Of a DNA stretch of 64,000 bases, positions 52,794 through 63,026 are shown in pieces (positions within the stretch are counted from its first letter, which is position 1; each line of letters begins with the position of its first letter). The notes under the pieces were generated by a model that saw only the letters and a list, made by a program, of their open reading frames with translations, was not told the DNA's origin and did not search any database. Source of the DNA: Rossellomorea sp. BNER (GTDB lineage Bacteria > Bacillota > Bacilli > Bacillales > Bacillaceae_B); contig JANAVG010000018.1 in the NCBI GenBank assembly GCA_024213275.1, positions 1 to 64,000 on the forward strand, given 5' to 3'. Position numbers and translations under genes: made by a program.

Positions 52794-54416
52794 ATGGATC
52801 GTCGTTTATTTTTAACATACGTTGGTAGCGGAACTGCTGCTTTAGTTGCCGCTTCAACTGGACTTGGAGCTTTATCCAATACAGCAGATGCTAAAAAACA
52901 TGGCAAAGGTCATGGTAATGGTGGCGGGAAACCACTTACAACACCATTTAAACCCATTGATCGTACATGGGAAAACGATTTAGTTTTGTCAAAAGGCTAT
53001 AAATACAATATCGTCGCTTCTTATGGAGATAAAATCAACTCTAAAGGGGAAATTTTCGGGGATGCCGCTGACCTTACTGTTTACTTCCCTATCGATAGTT
53101 TAGAGGGAGGCAGCGATTCAGAGGAAGGGTTAATCTGGGTGAACCACGAATTCCCTGAACCTGGTAACTACATGGAGATTCTAGGAATCAATGAATCTTA
53201 TGACTCTGTTAAAGAAAAGCTTTCACAATCTAAATATCCTCAGTTGCTAGAAATGGAAAAGGTAGCTGTTGGTGGTTCTGTCATTCGTGTAAAAAAAGAA
53301 AACGGTGAGTGGAAATTAGTTCAAGATGATACTTATAACCGTCGTGTTGATGGGAAAACTCCTATTCAATTGACTGGTCCTGCACGTGGAAGTAAGTCCG
53401 TTAAAGGGGCAACTACTGTTGAAGGTTCTCTTGGAAACTGTAGTGGCGGCCGGACATTATGGGATACGGCCTTATCTTGTGAAGAGAACACAGAATATGG
53501 TGCCGACTATGGTTGGCCTAATTTCACGGATGAGCATTACGGATGGGTTGTTGAAGTCGATCCATTTGATGCTTCAAAACCGGTTCGCAAGCATACTGCA
53601 TTAGGCCGCTTCGCTCATGAGAACGCAGCTATGGGCTTAACAAAAGACGGTAAAGTAGTCGTTTATATGGGTGACGACAGCCGTGATGAGTGCTTCTACA
53701 AATTCGTAAGTGAAAAGAAATTCAATAAAAATAATCGTGATGCTAACTTTGATCTTTTAGAAAAAGGAACTTTATATGTAGCGAATCTTGGCAAGCAAGA
53801 ATGGATTGCCCTTGATTATGCAACAAATTCGGAATTACAAAAAGAATTTGATGACCAAGCAGATGTATTAACAAATGCTCGTAAAGCAGCAAAAATTGTC
53901 GGAGGAACACGATTGGACCGTCCAGAAGATGTTGAAATCCATCCAGAAGACGGAAGTGTTTTCTTATCCTTAACAAATAATTCGGATCACGGAAACTTCC
54001 ATGGCCAAATTATCCGTTTTGCGCCTGAACATGACGACCACGGAAGTGATTCATTTACTTTTGAAGTATTTGTGGCAGGCGGACAACAAAGTGGGATCAC
54101 TTGTCCAGATAACCTTCACTTTGATAGTAAAGGAAACCTGTGGGTCGTAGAAGACTTTGCTGCTACGGAAGATAATATGTATGCAGCATACAAAAACTGC
54201 GGTGTGTTCATGATTCCAACCGATGGTAAAGAATATGGGATCCCACACCAATTTGCCTCAGGTCCACAAGGCTCTGAAGTGACAGGTCCATGGTTAACGC
54301 CTGACGAGAAAACATTATTCCTAGATGTTCAGCATCCAGCTACATGGAACCGATATCCAGGACAAAAGTTCGGTCGTTCTTGCTTAGTTGCGATTCAAGG
54401 TGGCCGTTTCAAATAA
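52794..54416 (+). CDS. PhoX-family (DUF839) Tat-exported alkaline phosphatase
   Basis: The 540-residue precursor has a twin-arginine signal (MDRRLFLTYVGSGTAALVAA, RR at 3-4) and a basic His/Gly linker. The DUF839/PhoX body has WVNHEFPEPGNYM, CSGGRTLWDTALSCEEN, FAHENAAMG and VYMGDDSRDECFYKF. PhoX enzymes are Fe/Ca-dependent phosphomonoesterases folded in the cytoplasm before export. The ATG at 52794 has GGGGAG upstream. tatA and tatC follow on the same strand, the arrangement known for phoD-tatAd-tatCd in B. subtilis. Confidence 0.9.
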   Translation: MDRRLFLTYVGSGTAALVAASTGLGALSNTADAKKHGKGHGNGGGKPLTTPFKPIDRTWENDLVLSKGYKYNIVASYGDKINSKGEIFGDAADLTVYFPIDSLEGGSDSEEGLIWVNHEFPEPGNYMEILGINESYDSVKEKLSQSKYPQLLEMEKVAVGGSVIRVKKENGEWKLVQDDTYNRRVDGKTPIQLTGPARGSKSVKGATTVEGSLGNCSGGRTLWDTALSCEENTEYGADYGWPNFTDEHYGWVVEVDPFDASKPVRKHTALGRFAHENAAMGLTKDGKVVVYMGDDSRDECFYKFVSEKKFNKNNRDANFDLLEKGTLYVANLGKQEWIALDYATNSELQKEFDDQADVLTNARKAAKIVGGTRLDRPEDVEIHPEDGSVFLSLTNNSDHGNFHGQIIRFAPEHDDHGSDSFTFEVFVAGGQQSGITCPDNLHFDSKGNLWVVEDFAATEDNMYAAYKNCGVFMIPTDGKEYGIPHQFASGPQGSEVTGPWLTPDEKTLFLDVQHPATWNRYPGQKFGRSCLVAIQGGRFK

Positions 54417-54443
54417 AACGCATTTGCATGGGAGGAGTTTTGG

Positions 54444-54632
54444 ATGATCATCGTTTGTTCTAAACATGTAAAGGAAGGTTTAGAGATCATTCACCTTCCG
54501 CATATTCACTTCATTTCAAATGAGGATAAGGAATTTGGGAATTACAGATGCCATATTTGTTGTGAAAAAGCGGATTACAAATTGTTTAACTTTTTTCCTC
54601 AAAATAAATTAACACTAGAAAATGTAATATGA
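54444..54632 (+). CDS. CxxH/CxxC small zinc protein (BA_5709-like)
   Basis: The 62-residue protein MIIVCSKHVKEGLEIIHLPH and onward has C5-x-x-H8 and a later CHIC, the two half-sites of the CxxH/CxxC family of small Bacillus proteins of unknown role. GGGAGGAG precedes the ATG. It lies between phoX and tatA with short gaps (27 and 16 bp), so it is in the same operon. Confidence 0.75.
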   Translation: MIIVCSKHVKEGLEIIHLPHIHFISNEDKEFGNYRCHICCEKADYKLFNFFPQNKLTLENVI

Positions 54633-54648
54633 AATGGAGGTATCATGA

Positions 54649-54858
54649 ATGCTACAAAATATTGGAATTCCAGGATTAATCCTTGTACTAGTTATTGCTT
54701 TGATTGTGTTCGGTCCTTCTAAATTACCGGAAATCGGCCGCGCATTCGGTTCAACACTAAAAGAATTCAAAAAGTCTACACGTGATCTAGTTTCAGATGA
54801 CGACAGTAGTAATGAAGAGAAAGATAAATTTAAGAATAAAGATAAGAAAGCAGTTTAG
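54649..54858 (+). CDS. tatA: Twin-arginine translocase subunit TatA
   Basis: The 69-residue protein has a short membrane helix ([15 protein letters not shown]), the [14 protein letters not shown] hinge and amphipathic helix, and a charged tail: a complete TatA. It forms the pore with TatC for folded proteins. GGAGG lies eight bases before ATG 54649. Confidence 0.95.
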   Translation: MLQNIGIPGLILVLVIALIVFGPSKLPEIGRAFGSTLKEFKKSTRDLVSDDDSSNEEKDKFKNKDKKAV

Positions 54859-54931
54859 TAAAAAGAATGGGGAGATGTAAGTCATTTTTAACATGCTTGC
54901 ATCTTCTTTTTTGCAAGAGGGAGTGATATTA

Positions 54932-55660
54932 ATGGATACCCAGGATATGAATTTAGTCAGTCATTTAGAGGAATTACGAAAACGCCTGATCATAACACTA
55001 GGATTTTTCATACTTTTATTTATCCTAGCATTTATTTATGTTGAAAATATCTACCAATGGTTAGTGCAAGATTTATCGATAAAGCTTGCTGTTCTTGGTC
55101 CAAGTGATATCATCTGGGTCTATTTCATTCTTGCCGGGGTCATTGCCATTGCTGGTTCGATTCCTGTTGCCGCACACCAAGTATGGCTCTTTGTTCGACC
55201 AGCCTTAAACGATAAGGAGCAGAAGATTACATTAGCTTATATTCCGGCTCTGTTTATTCTATTCATTTTAGGGATTGGCTTTGGGTATTTCATTATTTTC
55301 CCCATTGTCTTAAACTTCCTGCTATCATTGACAGAGGATATGGTGATGACCTTCTTCACGACCGAAAAGTACTTTCGCTTTTTGATCCATATGACTCTAC
55401 CATTCGGGTTTTTATTTGAACTTCCAGTAATCATTATGTTCTTAACAAGTCTTGGAGTCTTAAACCCTTACCGTTTACAAAAAATTAGAAAGTACGCTTA
55501 TTTCATTTTAATCGTAACGGCTGTTCTCATCACGCCGCCAGATATTCTGTCAGATATTCTAGTCATCATTCCACTACTGTTTTTATATGAGTGTAGTGTA
55601 TTATTATCAAAGGTCGTTTTCCGAAGAAAGCTGAAAAGAAACGAATTATCTTATGAATAA
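54932..55660 (+). CDS. tatC: Twin-arginine translocase subunit TatC
   Basis: The 242-residue protein has six spans, the N-terminal SHLEELRKRL motif and FGFLFELPVIIMFL. TatC recognises the RR signal. The ATG at 54932 (GAGGGAG upstream) fits better than an upstream start at 54893. Last gene of the phoX operon; a minimal TatAC pair probably dedicated to PhoX. Confidence 0.95.
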   Translation: MDTQDMNLVSHLEELRKRLIITLGFFILLFILAFIYVENIYQWLVQDLSIKLAVLGPSDIIWVYFILAGVIAIAGSIPVAAHQVWLFVRPALNDKEQKITLAYIPALFILFILGIGFGYFIIFPIVLNFLLSLTEDMVMTFFTTEKYFRFLIHMTLPFGFLFELPVIIMFLTSLGVLNPYRLQKIRKYAYFILIVTAVLITPPDILSDILVIIPLLFLYECSVLLSKVVFRRKLKRNELSYE

Positions 55661-55667
55661 GCGTTTT

Positions 55668-55700
55668 AACAGGTTGCCGTTACTGGCAACCTGTTCTTTT
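55668..55700. terminator. Terminator of the phoX-tat operon
   Basis: AACAGGTTGCC and GGCAACCTGTT form a perfect 11-bp stem, followed by CTTTTAC; it serves the converging genes. Confidence 0.85.
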
Positions 55701-56823
55701 ACTTGAAAATCTTTGTCTCCACTGTATATCTTCGAAGTACCTCCCTATCCACTTCATAACCAATTCCAGAATTGTCAGATACAATAATCTGACCTTTGTG
55801 AACGGTGACCTCTGGATTAATGATGTCTCTCTCCCAGTAGCGGGAGGATCCAGCGGTATCGCCGGGAAGGATGAATTGATCTAACGTTGTGAGTGCAATA
55901 TTATGGGCTCGTCCAATTCCAGCTTCAAGCATGCCGCCACACCAAACGGCAATCCCTTTTTGTTTGCAGTAGTCATGGATTTTTTTCGCTTCGGTTAAAC
56001 CACCGACACGGCCAATTTTAATATTGATGATTTTGCAGCTCCCCATTTCGACAGCTTTTCTGGCATCATCAAAGGAAGTAATGCTTTCATCAAGGCAGAT
56101 AGGTGTTTTCACTTCTTTCTGAAGGATGGCATGGTCGACAATATCGTCATGCGCAAGCGGCTGTTCAATCATTAATAAATCGTACTCGTCTAATTGTTTT
56201 AACAGTTCAATGTCTTTTAACGTATACGCCGAATTGGCATCCGCCATTAACGGCAGGTTCGGAAAATATTTACGTAGTTCTTTGATCACTTCAACATCCC
56301 AGCCAGGCTTAATCTTCACCTTTACCCGTTTATAGCCTTCCTCTACATACCCTTCGATCAGTTGAACCAAATCTTCCATTGAATCTTGGATACCAATGCT
56401 GACCCCGACGTCGATTTCTTTCTTGGTTCCACCTAATGCTTTCGACAACGGAATTCCCAGTTGCTTCGAATACAGATCCCAAACGGCTCCTTCCAGTGCG
56501 GCTTTGGCCATATTATTGCGGCGAATTGGCAGGAAACGCTCCGATACTTCATCTGGATGATTCACTGGTTTTTTCAACAAAAGCGGAATCAAAAAATCTT
56601 CCATCATATGTTCGCTCGTTTTGACCGTTTCCTCGGTATACCATGGACTTGAAAACGCGACACTCTCCCCCCAACCGATCAATCCACTCTCTCCTATTGC
56701 CTCAATTACAAAAAACTCTTTATCCTGAAAGGTTCCAAAGCTTGTTGAAAATGGAGCTTTTAAACGCATCATTAATTTATGTAAAATAATCTCCTTGATT
56801 TGAATTGGTTGAAGATGATTCAT
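55699..56823 (-). CDS. menC: o-Succinylbenzoate synthase / N-acylamino-acid racemase (MenC family)
   Basis: The 374-residue enolase-superfamily protein has the KxK pair in [11 protein letters not shown], metal ligands in [15 protein letters not shown] and CLDES, the second lysine in [10 protein letters not shown], and the family-typical [15 protein letters not shown]. It catalyses dehydration to o-succinylbenzoate in menaquinone synthesis; many Bacillaceae homologues also racemise N-succinyl amino acids. It stands alone here, not in a men operon, so the racemase role is possible. AGGGGTG precedes the ATG. Confidence 0.88.
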   Translation of the reverse strand: MNHLQPIQIKEIILHKLMMRLKAPFSTSFGTFQDKEFFVIEAIGESGLIGWGESVAFSSPWYTEETVKTSEHMMEDFLIPLLLKKPVNHPDEVSERFLPIRRNNMAKAALEGAVWDLYSKQLGIPLSKALGGTKKEIDVGVSIGIQDSMEDLVQLIEGYVEEGYKRVKVKIKPGWDVEVIKELRKYFPNLPLMADANSAYTLKDIELLKQLDEYDLLMIEQPLAHDDIVDHAILQKEVKTPICLDESITSFDDARKAVEMGSCKIINIKIGRVGGLTEAKKIHDYCKQKGIAVWCGGMLEAGIGRAHNIALTTLDQFILPGDTAGSSRYWERDIINPEVTVHKGQIIVSDNSGIGYEVDREVLRRYTVETKIFK

Positions 56824-57175
56824 TTACGTCACCCCTTAGCAATATTTAGTAGGTCGAAACAAAGGCATAATAGCACATTATCCGATCCTGAACACGTTTG
56901 AAATAGGGACTCACTTCCCATTTTGTAAGATTCATTGCCGCTACTTATAAACCCAAATCGGGATTGCTCATTTTAATGGTTGGTCTTCCATATATCACTA
57001 TTTTAGTAGCATAATACTCCAATTTGTTTAAAAACCTAATCCCTCTATATAGATTGTTGCTTTTTTTAGTTACTAATTCAAGTAAAACCCTTGTTCCATA
57101 TACAGTTGACTAATCATAAATATTTCTCTATGATTATTAACAGTAAAATTTAATAATACAAATCCTCATCAAGAT

Positions 57176-57388
57176 CAATACCGATGGGGTAGAGGTTGCG
57201 GCTTTTAAGAGTAAAACGGTTTAGATGCAGAAAACATTGTTTGATGCCGATTTGAAAGGAAAAGTTGCCGAAGTTCGTCCATATTTTCTGTATGGACAAG
57301 CTGGGTCTGTATCCAAATAGGAACGGAACTGTCACGAATGGTCTAACAGCCAAACGTGTTGTGCTATCTTTCGGAGGGTATGATTCGG
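57176..57388 (+). ncRNA. Lysine riboswitch (L box) aptamer
   Basis: Conserved L-box blocks appear in order: AGAGGTTGCGGC with AAGAGTA (57191-57213), GAAAGGAAAAGTTGCCGAAG (57254-57273), CTGGGTCTGTATCC (57301-57314), GGAACTGTCAC (57325-57335) and TTCGGAGGGTATGATTC (57370-57386). Lysine binding to this RNA promotes the terminator that follows. The controlled gene is a LysP-type permease, which confirms the ligand. The preceding 56824-57160 is AT-rich with no gene. Confidence 0.9.
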
Positions 57389-57401
57389 GATTTATAATTA
57401 G

Positions 57402-57430
57402 CCGTTGATTATTTTCTCAACGGTTTTTTT
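57402..57430 (+). terminator. Riboswitch terminator before lysP
   Basis: CCGTTGA (57402-57408) pairs with TCAACGG (57417-57423), followed by seven T. It lies 43 bp before the lysP start and is the expression platform of the L box. Confidence 0.85.
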
Positions 57431-57472
57431 GTTCCCATCTCCTTCTAAATAAATGAAAAAGGAGTATTTGAA

Positions 57473-58951
57473 ATGCATTCTAGTGGTACAGAAGTAAAAA
57501 CAACAAGCGGTACAAAGACATCAGTACCTACAGAAACACACCAATTACAACGTAAGTTAAAAGCTCGCCATTTAACGATGATCTCACTTGGTGGATCCAT
57601 AGGAACAGGATTATTCCTAGCTAGTGGTGGTGCCATTCATACAGCTGGACCAGGTGGTGCCTTACTTTCTTATATCCTTATTGGTATTATGGTCTATTTC
57701 TTAATGACAAGTTTAGCAGAAATGGGCGCCTATATGCCTGTTTCAGGGACCTTTAGTACGTATGCGACAAAATTCGTTGATCCATCACTTGGTTTCGCCC
57801 TTGGGTGGAACTATTGGTATAACTGGGCGATCACCATCGCTGCAGAACTTGCTGCCGTTACGATTATCATGAAATTTTGGTTCCCAGACAGCCCTTCTTA
57901 TATATGGAGTGCTATTAGTCTAGTCATAATGTTTCTCTTAAACTATCTATCTGTAAAAGGATTCGGGGAAGCTGAATATTGGTTTTCCATTATTAAAGTT
58001 GCTACGGTTATTATTTTTATCATTGTTGGCTTTTTAATGATTATAGGGATAATGGGAAATGAAGCTGTAGGGTTCAAAAACTTTACTATTGATGATGCGC
58101 CTTTTCATGGTGGATTTTTAACAATACTCGGGATTTTCATGGCTGCAGGCTTCTCCTTTCAGGGGACAGAACTTCTTGGAGTTGCTGCCGGAGAAACGGA
58201 TAATCCCAGAAAAAATATCCCACGGGCCGTTCGCCAAGTTTTCTGGAGAATTCTCCTTTTCTATGTGTTAGCTATTCTTGTAATTGGTTTATTAATTCCC
58301 TATACAAATGAAAGTCTTGCTAATGGTGATGTAACATTAAGTCCGTTTACACTAGTATTTCAAAAAGCAGGGATCGCTTTTGCAGCGTCTGTCATGAATG
58401 CCGTCATCCTAACTGCTGTGTTATCTGCAGGAAACTCTGGAATGTATGCTTCAACAAGAATGTTTTGGGAGTTAGCACGCCAAGGTAAAGCGCCAAAATT
58501 CCTTTCAAAATTAAATAAAAATGGTGTTCCAGTAAATGCACTAATTATTACCTCGCTTGTTGGAACAATTGCTTTTCTAGCATCATTCTTCGGAGACGGA
58601 GTCGTATATGTTTGGCTCCTAAATGCTTCAGGTATGTCCGGATTCATCGCATGGCTTGGAATTGCCATATGTCACTACCGCTTCCGAAAAGCCTATCTTG
58701 CTCAAGGAAAAGACCTAAATGATCTTCCTTACAAATCCAAGTTCTATCCGTTTGGTCCTATATTTGCCTTTGTTCTATGTGCATTTATCATATTAGGACA
58801 AAACTACTCAGCATTTATGGGAAATCGAATTGATTGGTATGGTGTCCTTGTCTCCTATATTGGATTACCACTATTTCTCATTTTATGGTTAGGATATAAA
58901 ATGTGGAAACAAACAAAGGTGGTCCCTCTTGATAAATGTGAATTGAAGTAA
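57473..58951 (+). CDS. lysP: Lysine-specific permease LysP (APC family)
   Basis: The 492-residue protein has twelve predicted spans and the amino-acid-permease signature from LKARHLTMISLGGSIGTGLF to the middle EAEYWFSIIKVATV and GTELLGVAAGETDNPRKNIP. Length and text follow E. coli LysP. The lysine riboswitch upstream makes the substrate near certain. AAAAGGAGT precedes the ATG. Monocistronic, with a terminator at 58957-58997. Confidence 0.93.
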   Translation: MHSSGTEVKTTSGTKTSVPTETHQLQRKLKARHLTMISLGGSIGTGLFLASGGAIHTAGPGGALLSYILIGIMVYFLMTSLAEMGAYMPVSGTFSTYATKFVDPSLGFALGWNYWYNWAITIAAELAAVTIIMKFWFPDSPSYIWSAISLVIMFLLNYLSVKGFGEAEYWFSIIKVATVIIFIIVGFLMIIGIMGNEAVGFKNFTIDDAPFHGGFLTILGIFMAAGFSFQGTELLGVAAGETDNPRKNIPRAVRQVFWRILLFYVLAILVIGLLIPYTNESLANGDVTLSPFTLVFQKAGIAFAASVMNAVILTAVLSAGNSGMYASTRMFWELARQGKAPKFLSKLNKNGVPVNALIITSLVGTIAFLASFFGDGVVYVWLLNASGMSGFIAWLGIAICHYRFRKAYLAQGKDLNDLPYKSKFYPFGPIFAFVLCAFIILGQNYSAFMGNRIDWYGVLVSYIGLPLFLILWLGYKMWKQTKVVPLDKCELK

Positions 58952-58956
58952 AGAAA

Positions 58957-58997
58957 AACGCTAGGACTCATCTAGATTACAGATGAATTCTAGCGTA
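58957..58997. terminator. Bidirectional terminator between lysP and the next permease
   Basis: ACGCTAG and CTAGCGT, with inner ACTCATCT/AGATGAA, form a long stem flanked by AAAAA on the left and ATTTCTATTT on the right. Confidence 0.82.
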
Positions 58998-59049
58998 TTT
59001 CTATTTGTAAGTATTACATAATTTTTAGCGAAAAATCGTGACACTAGGC

Positions 59050-60441
59050 TTACTTCGCAGAAATATCATCATCCGCCTTCGCCACTAAAGGTACGCGCTT
59101 ACCCATCTTTAAAAGGTAATAACTCGCTACTACAATTGCTAGGAAAACGAGCCCAACAATAAGGGATACACGAGTACTAGGGTTAATCCACATACCAACC
59201 AGCACCATTAATAAAAAGGCAATGGTCGCATAGTTACTATAAGGGGCAAAAGGCATTTTGAACGGATGGTTGGCCATTTCAGCCGCTCTCACCTTTCTGA
59301 ATTTAAGCTCACTAATCAGTAAAACAAACCAAGGAATCATTCCAGGTAGAACACTAGCACTGTAAACATACAGAAATAGTTTTGGCGGAGCAAGGAAGTT
59401 CAAAATAACTCCAATTCCTAAACCGACAAGGACAGCGATTGTACAATACATGGGAACTCCATTTTTCGATACTTTCGCAAAGACTTTTGGAGCTTGACCA
59501 TTCATGGCTAGCGTGTAAAGCATACGCCCTGCACTAAAAATCCCACTGTTACAACCGGACATGGCTGCTGTGATAACGACAAAGTTAATAATTCCTGCTG
59601 CAGCAGTAATACCGACCTTAGCAAAGGTGGAAACAAACGGACTTCCAAGTTCATTTAATTGATCCCAAGGATAGACGGTTACGATGATAAAAATAGCACC
59701 AATATAGAAAATTAAAATACGCCAAATAATCGAATTAATCGCTTTCGTTAACGTTTGCTTTGGATTTTTCGCTTCACCTGCAGTTATACCGATCAGTTCT
59801 ACCCCTTGATAGGATGCGACGACTAAGGAAAGGGCAAAGAAGAATCCTGTCCAACCCTCTGCGAAGAAGCCACCATGCTCCCAAAGATTTGATAACCCGA
59901 TCGCACCACCGTCACTTCCTAATCCGAAAAAGATAAGACCTAGTCCGGCAAAAATCATGAGGACAATCGTTACAATTTTAATAAGCGCAAACCAAAATTC
60001 AAATTCCCCAAAATATTTTACAGAAATAAGGTTTGCAGCCCCGAGAATGACCATAGCAATTACCCCTGGTATCCATGCGGGCAGGTCCGGGAACCAATAC
60101 TTCATATACATCCCAACGGCAATGATCTCAGACATTCCGACAATTACCCATTGGAACCAGTTACTCCACGCAGTCATATAACCTGCTAACGGATGAATAT
60201 ATTCACTTGCAAAAGTTGCAAATGAACCCGTTGTAGGCTCTAAATAAAGCATTTCTCCCATTGAGCGCATGATGAAAAATATAAAGAGGCCAGCGACAGC
60301 ATAAGCTAGCATGATAGATGGTCCAGTCCATTGAATTGTACTAGCTGAGCCCATAAATAACCCAACACCAATGGTACCGCCCAATGCAATCATCTGAATA
60401 TGACGTGACTCTAGTCCTCTCTCTAATTGTTTGTTTGACAT
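59050..60441 (-). CDS. Amino acid permease (AAT/APC family)
   Basis: The 463-residue protein has twelve spans, with [20 protein letters not shown] near the N-terminus and [18 protein letters not shown] in the middle. It is close in style to AapA/YbxG-type permeases for D-serine, D-alanine, glycine or threonine; the substrate is unsettled. The ATG at 60441 follows GGAGGAATTTATC. Monocistronic. The 360 bp upstream (60442-60801) are AT-rich; I see no riboswitch or array there. Confidence 0.88.
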   Translation of the reverse strand: MSNKQLERGLESRHIQMIALGGTIGVGLFMGSASTIQWTGPSIMLAYAVAGLFIFFIMRSMGEMLYLEPTTGSFATFASEYIHPLAGYMTAWSNWFQWVIVGMSEIIAVGMYMKYWFPDLPAWIPGVIAMVILGAANLISVKYFGEFEFWFALIKIVTIVLMIFAGLGLIFFGLGSDGGAIGLSNLWEHGGFFAEGWTGFFFALSLVVASYQGVELIGITAGEAKNPKQTLTKAINSIIWRILIFYIGAIFIIVTVYPWDQLNELGSPFVSTFAKVGITAAAGIINFVVITAAMSGCNSGIFSAGRMLYTLAMNGQAPKVFAKVSKNGVPMYCTIAVLVGLGIGVILNFLAPPKLFLYVYSASVLPGMIPWFVLLISELKFRKVRAAEMANHPFKMPFAPYSNYATIAFLLMVLVGMWINPSTRVSLIVGLVFLAIVVASYYLLKMGKRVPLVAKADDDISAK

Positions 60442-60801
60442 GATAAATTCCTCCATATGCAATATTCTTGGCTGTAATTAGCAAGGAATTACTATCCTGT
60501 ATCCCTTAGAACTTGTCCCCAAAAAACGTTAAACCTTGTCACTCCTTTATGATTATTGCGTTAGAAATAGTCCAGTTTCTATATCTAGATTACATAACGC
60601 TACAATTCTCTTTCTTATAATAATAATTAGACTCCGAAGATACAAATGGTTTTTTAATTAACAATTGCTTTTCCAGAAACACCGTATTTGTCCATTTTAT
60701 GAAAAGATGGTTATCAAATTTCCTCCTATAAATTGTAAATGGGGTTCCTTGGCATTAAATATGGATATTGGTTTTTTCGATATTTCAGTATTCTATCCAT
60801 T

Positions 60802-61587
60802 TTAAACAGACCCGAAAAATTCTTCTCTTTCCTTAGCAATCCAATTCTCCGTATCCTCTTTCCCTTTTTTCACTAGGCGATTCACTAGGATATCATGCCA
60901 AATATAATTTTCCAGAAGGTAAATATGCACAGGATCATCTGTGTAAAACGCTGTTTCTCTTTCTTCAATAGAAGGACCATAGATCATTTCCCGACCATCA
61001 ATGGATAAGATAAACCATTTATTTTCTCCAATAGTATCTACATAGCTTGTCTTACGATGAATATCTAAACCCGATAATGGATTCTCCACCTGAAAAACAA
61101 TACCTTTTAAGCTGCAATTCATTGCTTTATCTCCCAGGTCTTGTTCCAGTCTTTCATACATCTTGTCCCATAAAGAGACGACGATTCTTTTTTCCGCCCT
61201 TTGCATGAGCGTACGACAAAAGGATAGGATATGCCTCTCCCCTTTAAGGGTCATGACTCGGTTGTCAGGTATGGGTTCTGTTTTTTCTAAGTCTTTTAAT
61301 GTATGGCTTATGGATCGATAGGTTTGGTCCCATTTAGATTGTACGGATTCTAAAAATACCTCGACAGGCAGCGGAGAGTATTGAACTGATTCATTTATCT
61401 CCTCTTTTATCACAATCCCTTCTTCCTCAAGCCCATTCAATATTTCGTATATACGAGCCCTCGGAATCCCTGATTCTTTACTAACTTGGTAAGCACTTGT
61501 TGTTCCTTGTCGGACTAAAGAAACATAAGCCTTTGCTTCATATTGACTAAAACCTAGAGATTGAATTTTTTGAATGAGATCTTGCAT
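60802..61587 (-). CDS. TrmB-family transcriptional regulator
   Basis: The 261-residue protein has an N-terminal winged helix (LGFSQYEAKAYVSLVRQG, then GIPRARIYEILNGLEEEGIV) and a C-terminal phospholipase-D-like ligand domain, the TrmB layout known for sugar-sensing regulators. The ATG at 61587 follows GGAGGATACT. It is divergent from the TSUP gene, 228 bp away, which may be its target. Confidence 0.88.
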   Translation of the reverse strand: MQDLIQKIQSLGFSQYEAKAYVSLVRQGTTSAYQVSKESGIPRARIYEILNGLEEEGIVIKEEINESVQYSPLPVEVFLESVQSKWDQTYRSISHTLKDLEKTEPIPDNRVMTLKGERHILSFCRTLMQRAEKRIVVSLWDKMYERLEQDLGDKAMNCSLKGIVFQVENPLSGLDIHRKTSYVDTIGENKWFILSIDGREMIYGPSIEERETAFYTDDPVHIYLLENYIWHDILVNRLVKKGKEDTENWIAKEREEFFGSV

Positions 61588-61814
61588 AGTATCCTCCAGC
61601 ACAATTAATAAGTTTATATTTCTATCATAACAAATCTCTTTGTGAAATCGATTTTGTTAGAAATAGTGTAACAACGAATTCCCTATTTACAGGGGAAAAT
61701 AATTTAGTTACTATCATAATAGTGACTAATAATATTTTAACATTAGGTAAGAAAAAGTTAATCTTTTTCATGACGGCTTTGTAGACTCGTTCTTATACAT
61801 AGGAGGTTATACGG

Positions 61815-62585
61815 ATGGAAGATATTAATATCTATACACTTCTGTTGTTGGTCGGTTTCGGATTTCTAGCCGCTTTTATTGATTCTGTTGTGGGGGGAGG
61901 AGGATTAATCTCTATACCAGCGTTATTATTTTCAGGTCTTCCACCTTCAACAGCCATCGCAACGAATAAGTTGGCTAGTTCAATGGGATCTTTGACAAGT
62001 ACCATTGCCTTTATCAGATCAGGAAAAGTTGATTTCCGCTTAGTATCTAAATTGTTTCCCCTTGTATTTATAGGATCCTTACTAGGGGCATTACTGGTTA
62101 AGTTTATTTCACCTGAATTATTAAAACCATTGGTATTAGTCCTCTTAATCGTTGTCGCTATTTATACAATTCTCAAGAAAAACTGGGGAAATGAATCAAC
62201 CTATCGAAAACTCACCTGGCAAAAAGCTTTACTTTTTGCCTTTGCCATATTTGGCATTGGTTTTTATGATGGGTTTTTAGGTGCTGGAACAGGTTCATTT
62301 ATCTTGTTTGCCTTTTTACTTATTGGCTTTGATTTTTTACAATCCGCGGGAAATGCAAAGTTTCTAAACTTTGAGAGCAATATTGCAGCACTGATCCTAT
62401 TCATTTTTCTTGATATGGTCAATTTCGCATACGGTATACCGATGGGGATTGCTATGATATTGGGAGCCTTGGTTGGTTCTAACTTTGCTATTAAAAAAGG
62501 GGTAGCGTATGTACGAGTGTTATTCATATTGGTTACGGTTTTTTTGATTGGGAAGAATTTGTTGGATTATGTTAGAAGTATGTAA
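61815..62585 (+). CDS. TSUP family (TauE/SafE) membrane exporter
   Basis: The 256-residue protein has eight spans in two halves, with AFIDSVVGGGGLISIPALL and the mirrored GFYDGFLGAGTGSFILFAF motifs of TSUP carriers. Such proteins export sulfite, sulfoacetate or other organic anions. AGGAGGTTATACGG precedes the ATG. A TrmB regulator is divergent to it. Substrate unknown. Confidence 0.9.
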   Translation: MEDINIYTLLLLVGFGFLAAFIDSVVGGGGLISIPALLFSGLPPSTAIATNKLASSMGSLTSTIAFIRSGKVDFRLVSKLFPLVFIGSLLGALLVKFISPELLKPLVLVLLIVVAIYTILKKNWGNESTYRKLTWQKALLFAFAIFGIGFYDGFLGAGTGSFILFAFLLIGFDFLQSAGNAKFLNFESNIAALILFIFLDMVNFAYGIPMGIAMILGALVGSNFAIKKGVAYVRVLFILVTVFLIGKNLLDYVRSM

Positions 62586-62678
62586 TAGCAAAAGTTGAAG
62601 AAGGCCACATTGATCATCTTGAGTATGGAAGTTTTTCACCTTGGTGAATAATTTCATTAGAAAAACAAGTTAATCGTT

Positions 62679-62718
62679 AAGCCGAATTTCCGTCAGCATG
62701 GGGAAATCGGCTTTTTGT
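62679..62718 (+). terminator. Terminator after the TSUP gene
   Basis: AAGCCGAATTTCC pairs with GGGAAATCGGCTT, followed by TTTGTATTTTG. Confidence 0.85.
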
Positions 62719-62907
62719 ATTTTGTTTAAATGTCCTTTTCTATCGTTTGATATTTTTCGACATATATGTCTTTTTTTAAAGCTGTACCTCCACACTCCTT
62801 GAGTGGCGATCACAGACAAATTAATGTAGCAGTGCCCTTCATTCCGGGTTTCTTGAATACTTTTTAAAATGCAACCAAATATTTCAATATAATAATTTAT
62901 CACACAA

Positions 62908-62935
62908 TTGACAAAATTCGTGGTAAACTTACAAT
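62908..62935 (+). promoter_or_regulatory. Sigma-A promoter of sstT
   Basis: TTGACA (62908-62913), 16 bases, TACAAT (62930-62935). It lies about 90 bp before the sstT ATG. Confidence 0.7.
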
Positions 62936-63026
62936 TGTTATACTTCATAAGTACTAGCTGTCTCAACCCAGCGAAAGCTGATCACTTTTAAGTTATGCTT
63001 CTAATACGAACAACGGGGGGAAATAC

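Noticed and set aside
55699-56823. The missing ykfB (L-Ala-D/L-Glu epimerase)
   Set aside because: The enolase-superfamily gene carries [13 protein letters not shown] and NxKIGRVGG features of the MenC/NSAR group rather than of the dipeptide epimerases.
62670-62966. A 98-codon minus-strand frame upstream of sstT
   Set aside because: It overlaps the sstT promoter and the TSUP terminator and has no start signal. Part of it looks faintly protein-like (SVIATQGVWRYSFKKRHICR), so an old gene remnant is possible but unproven.
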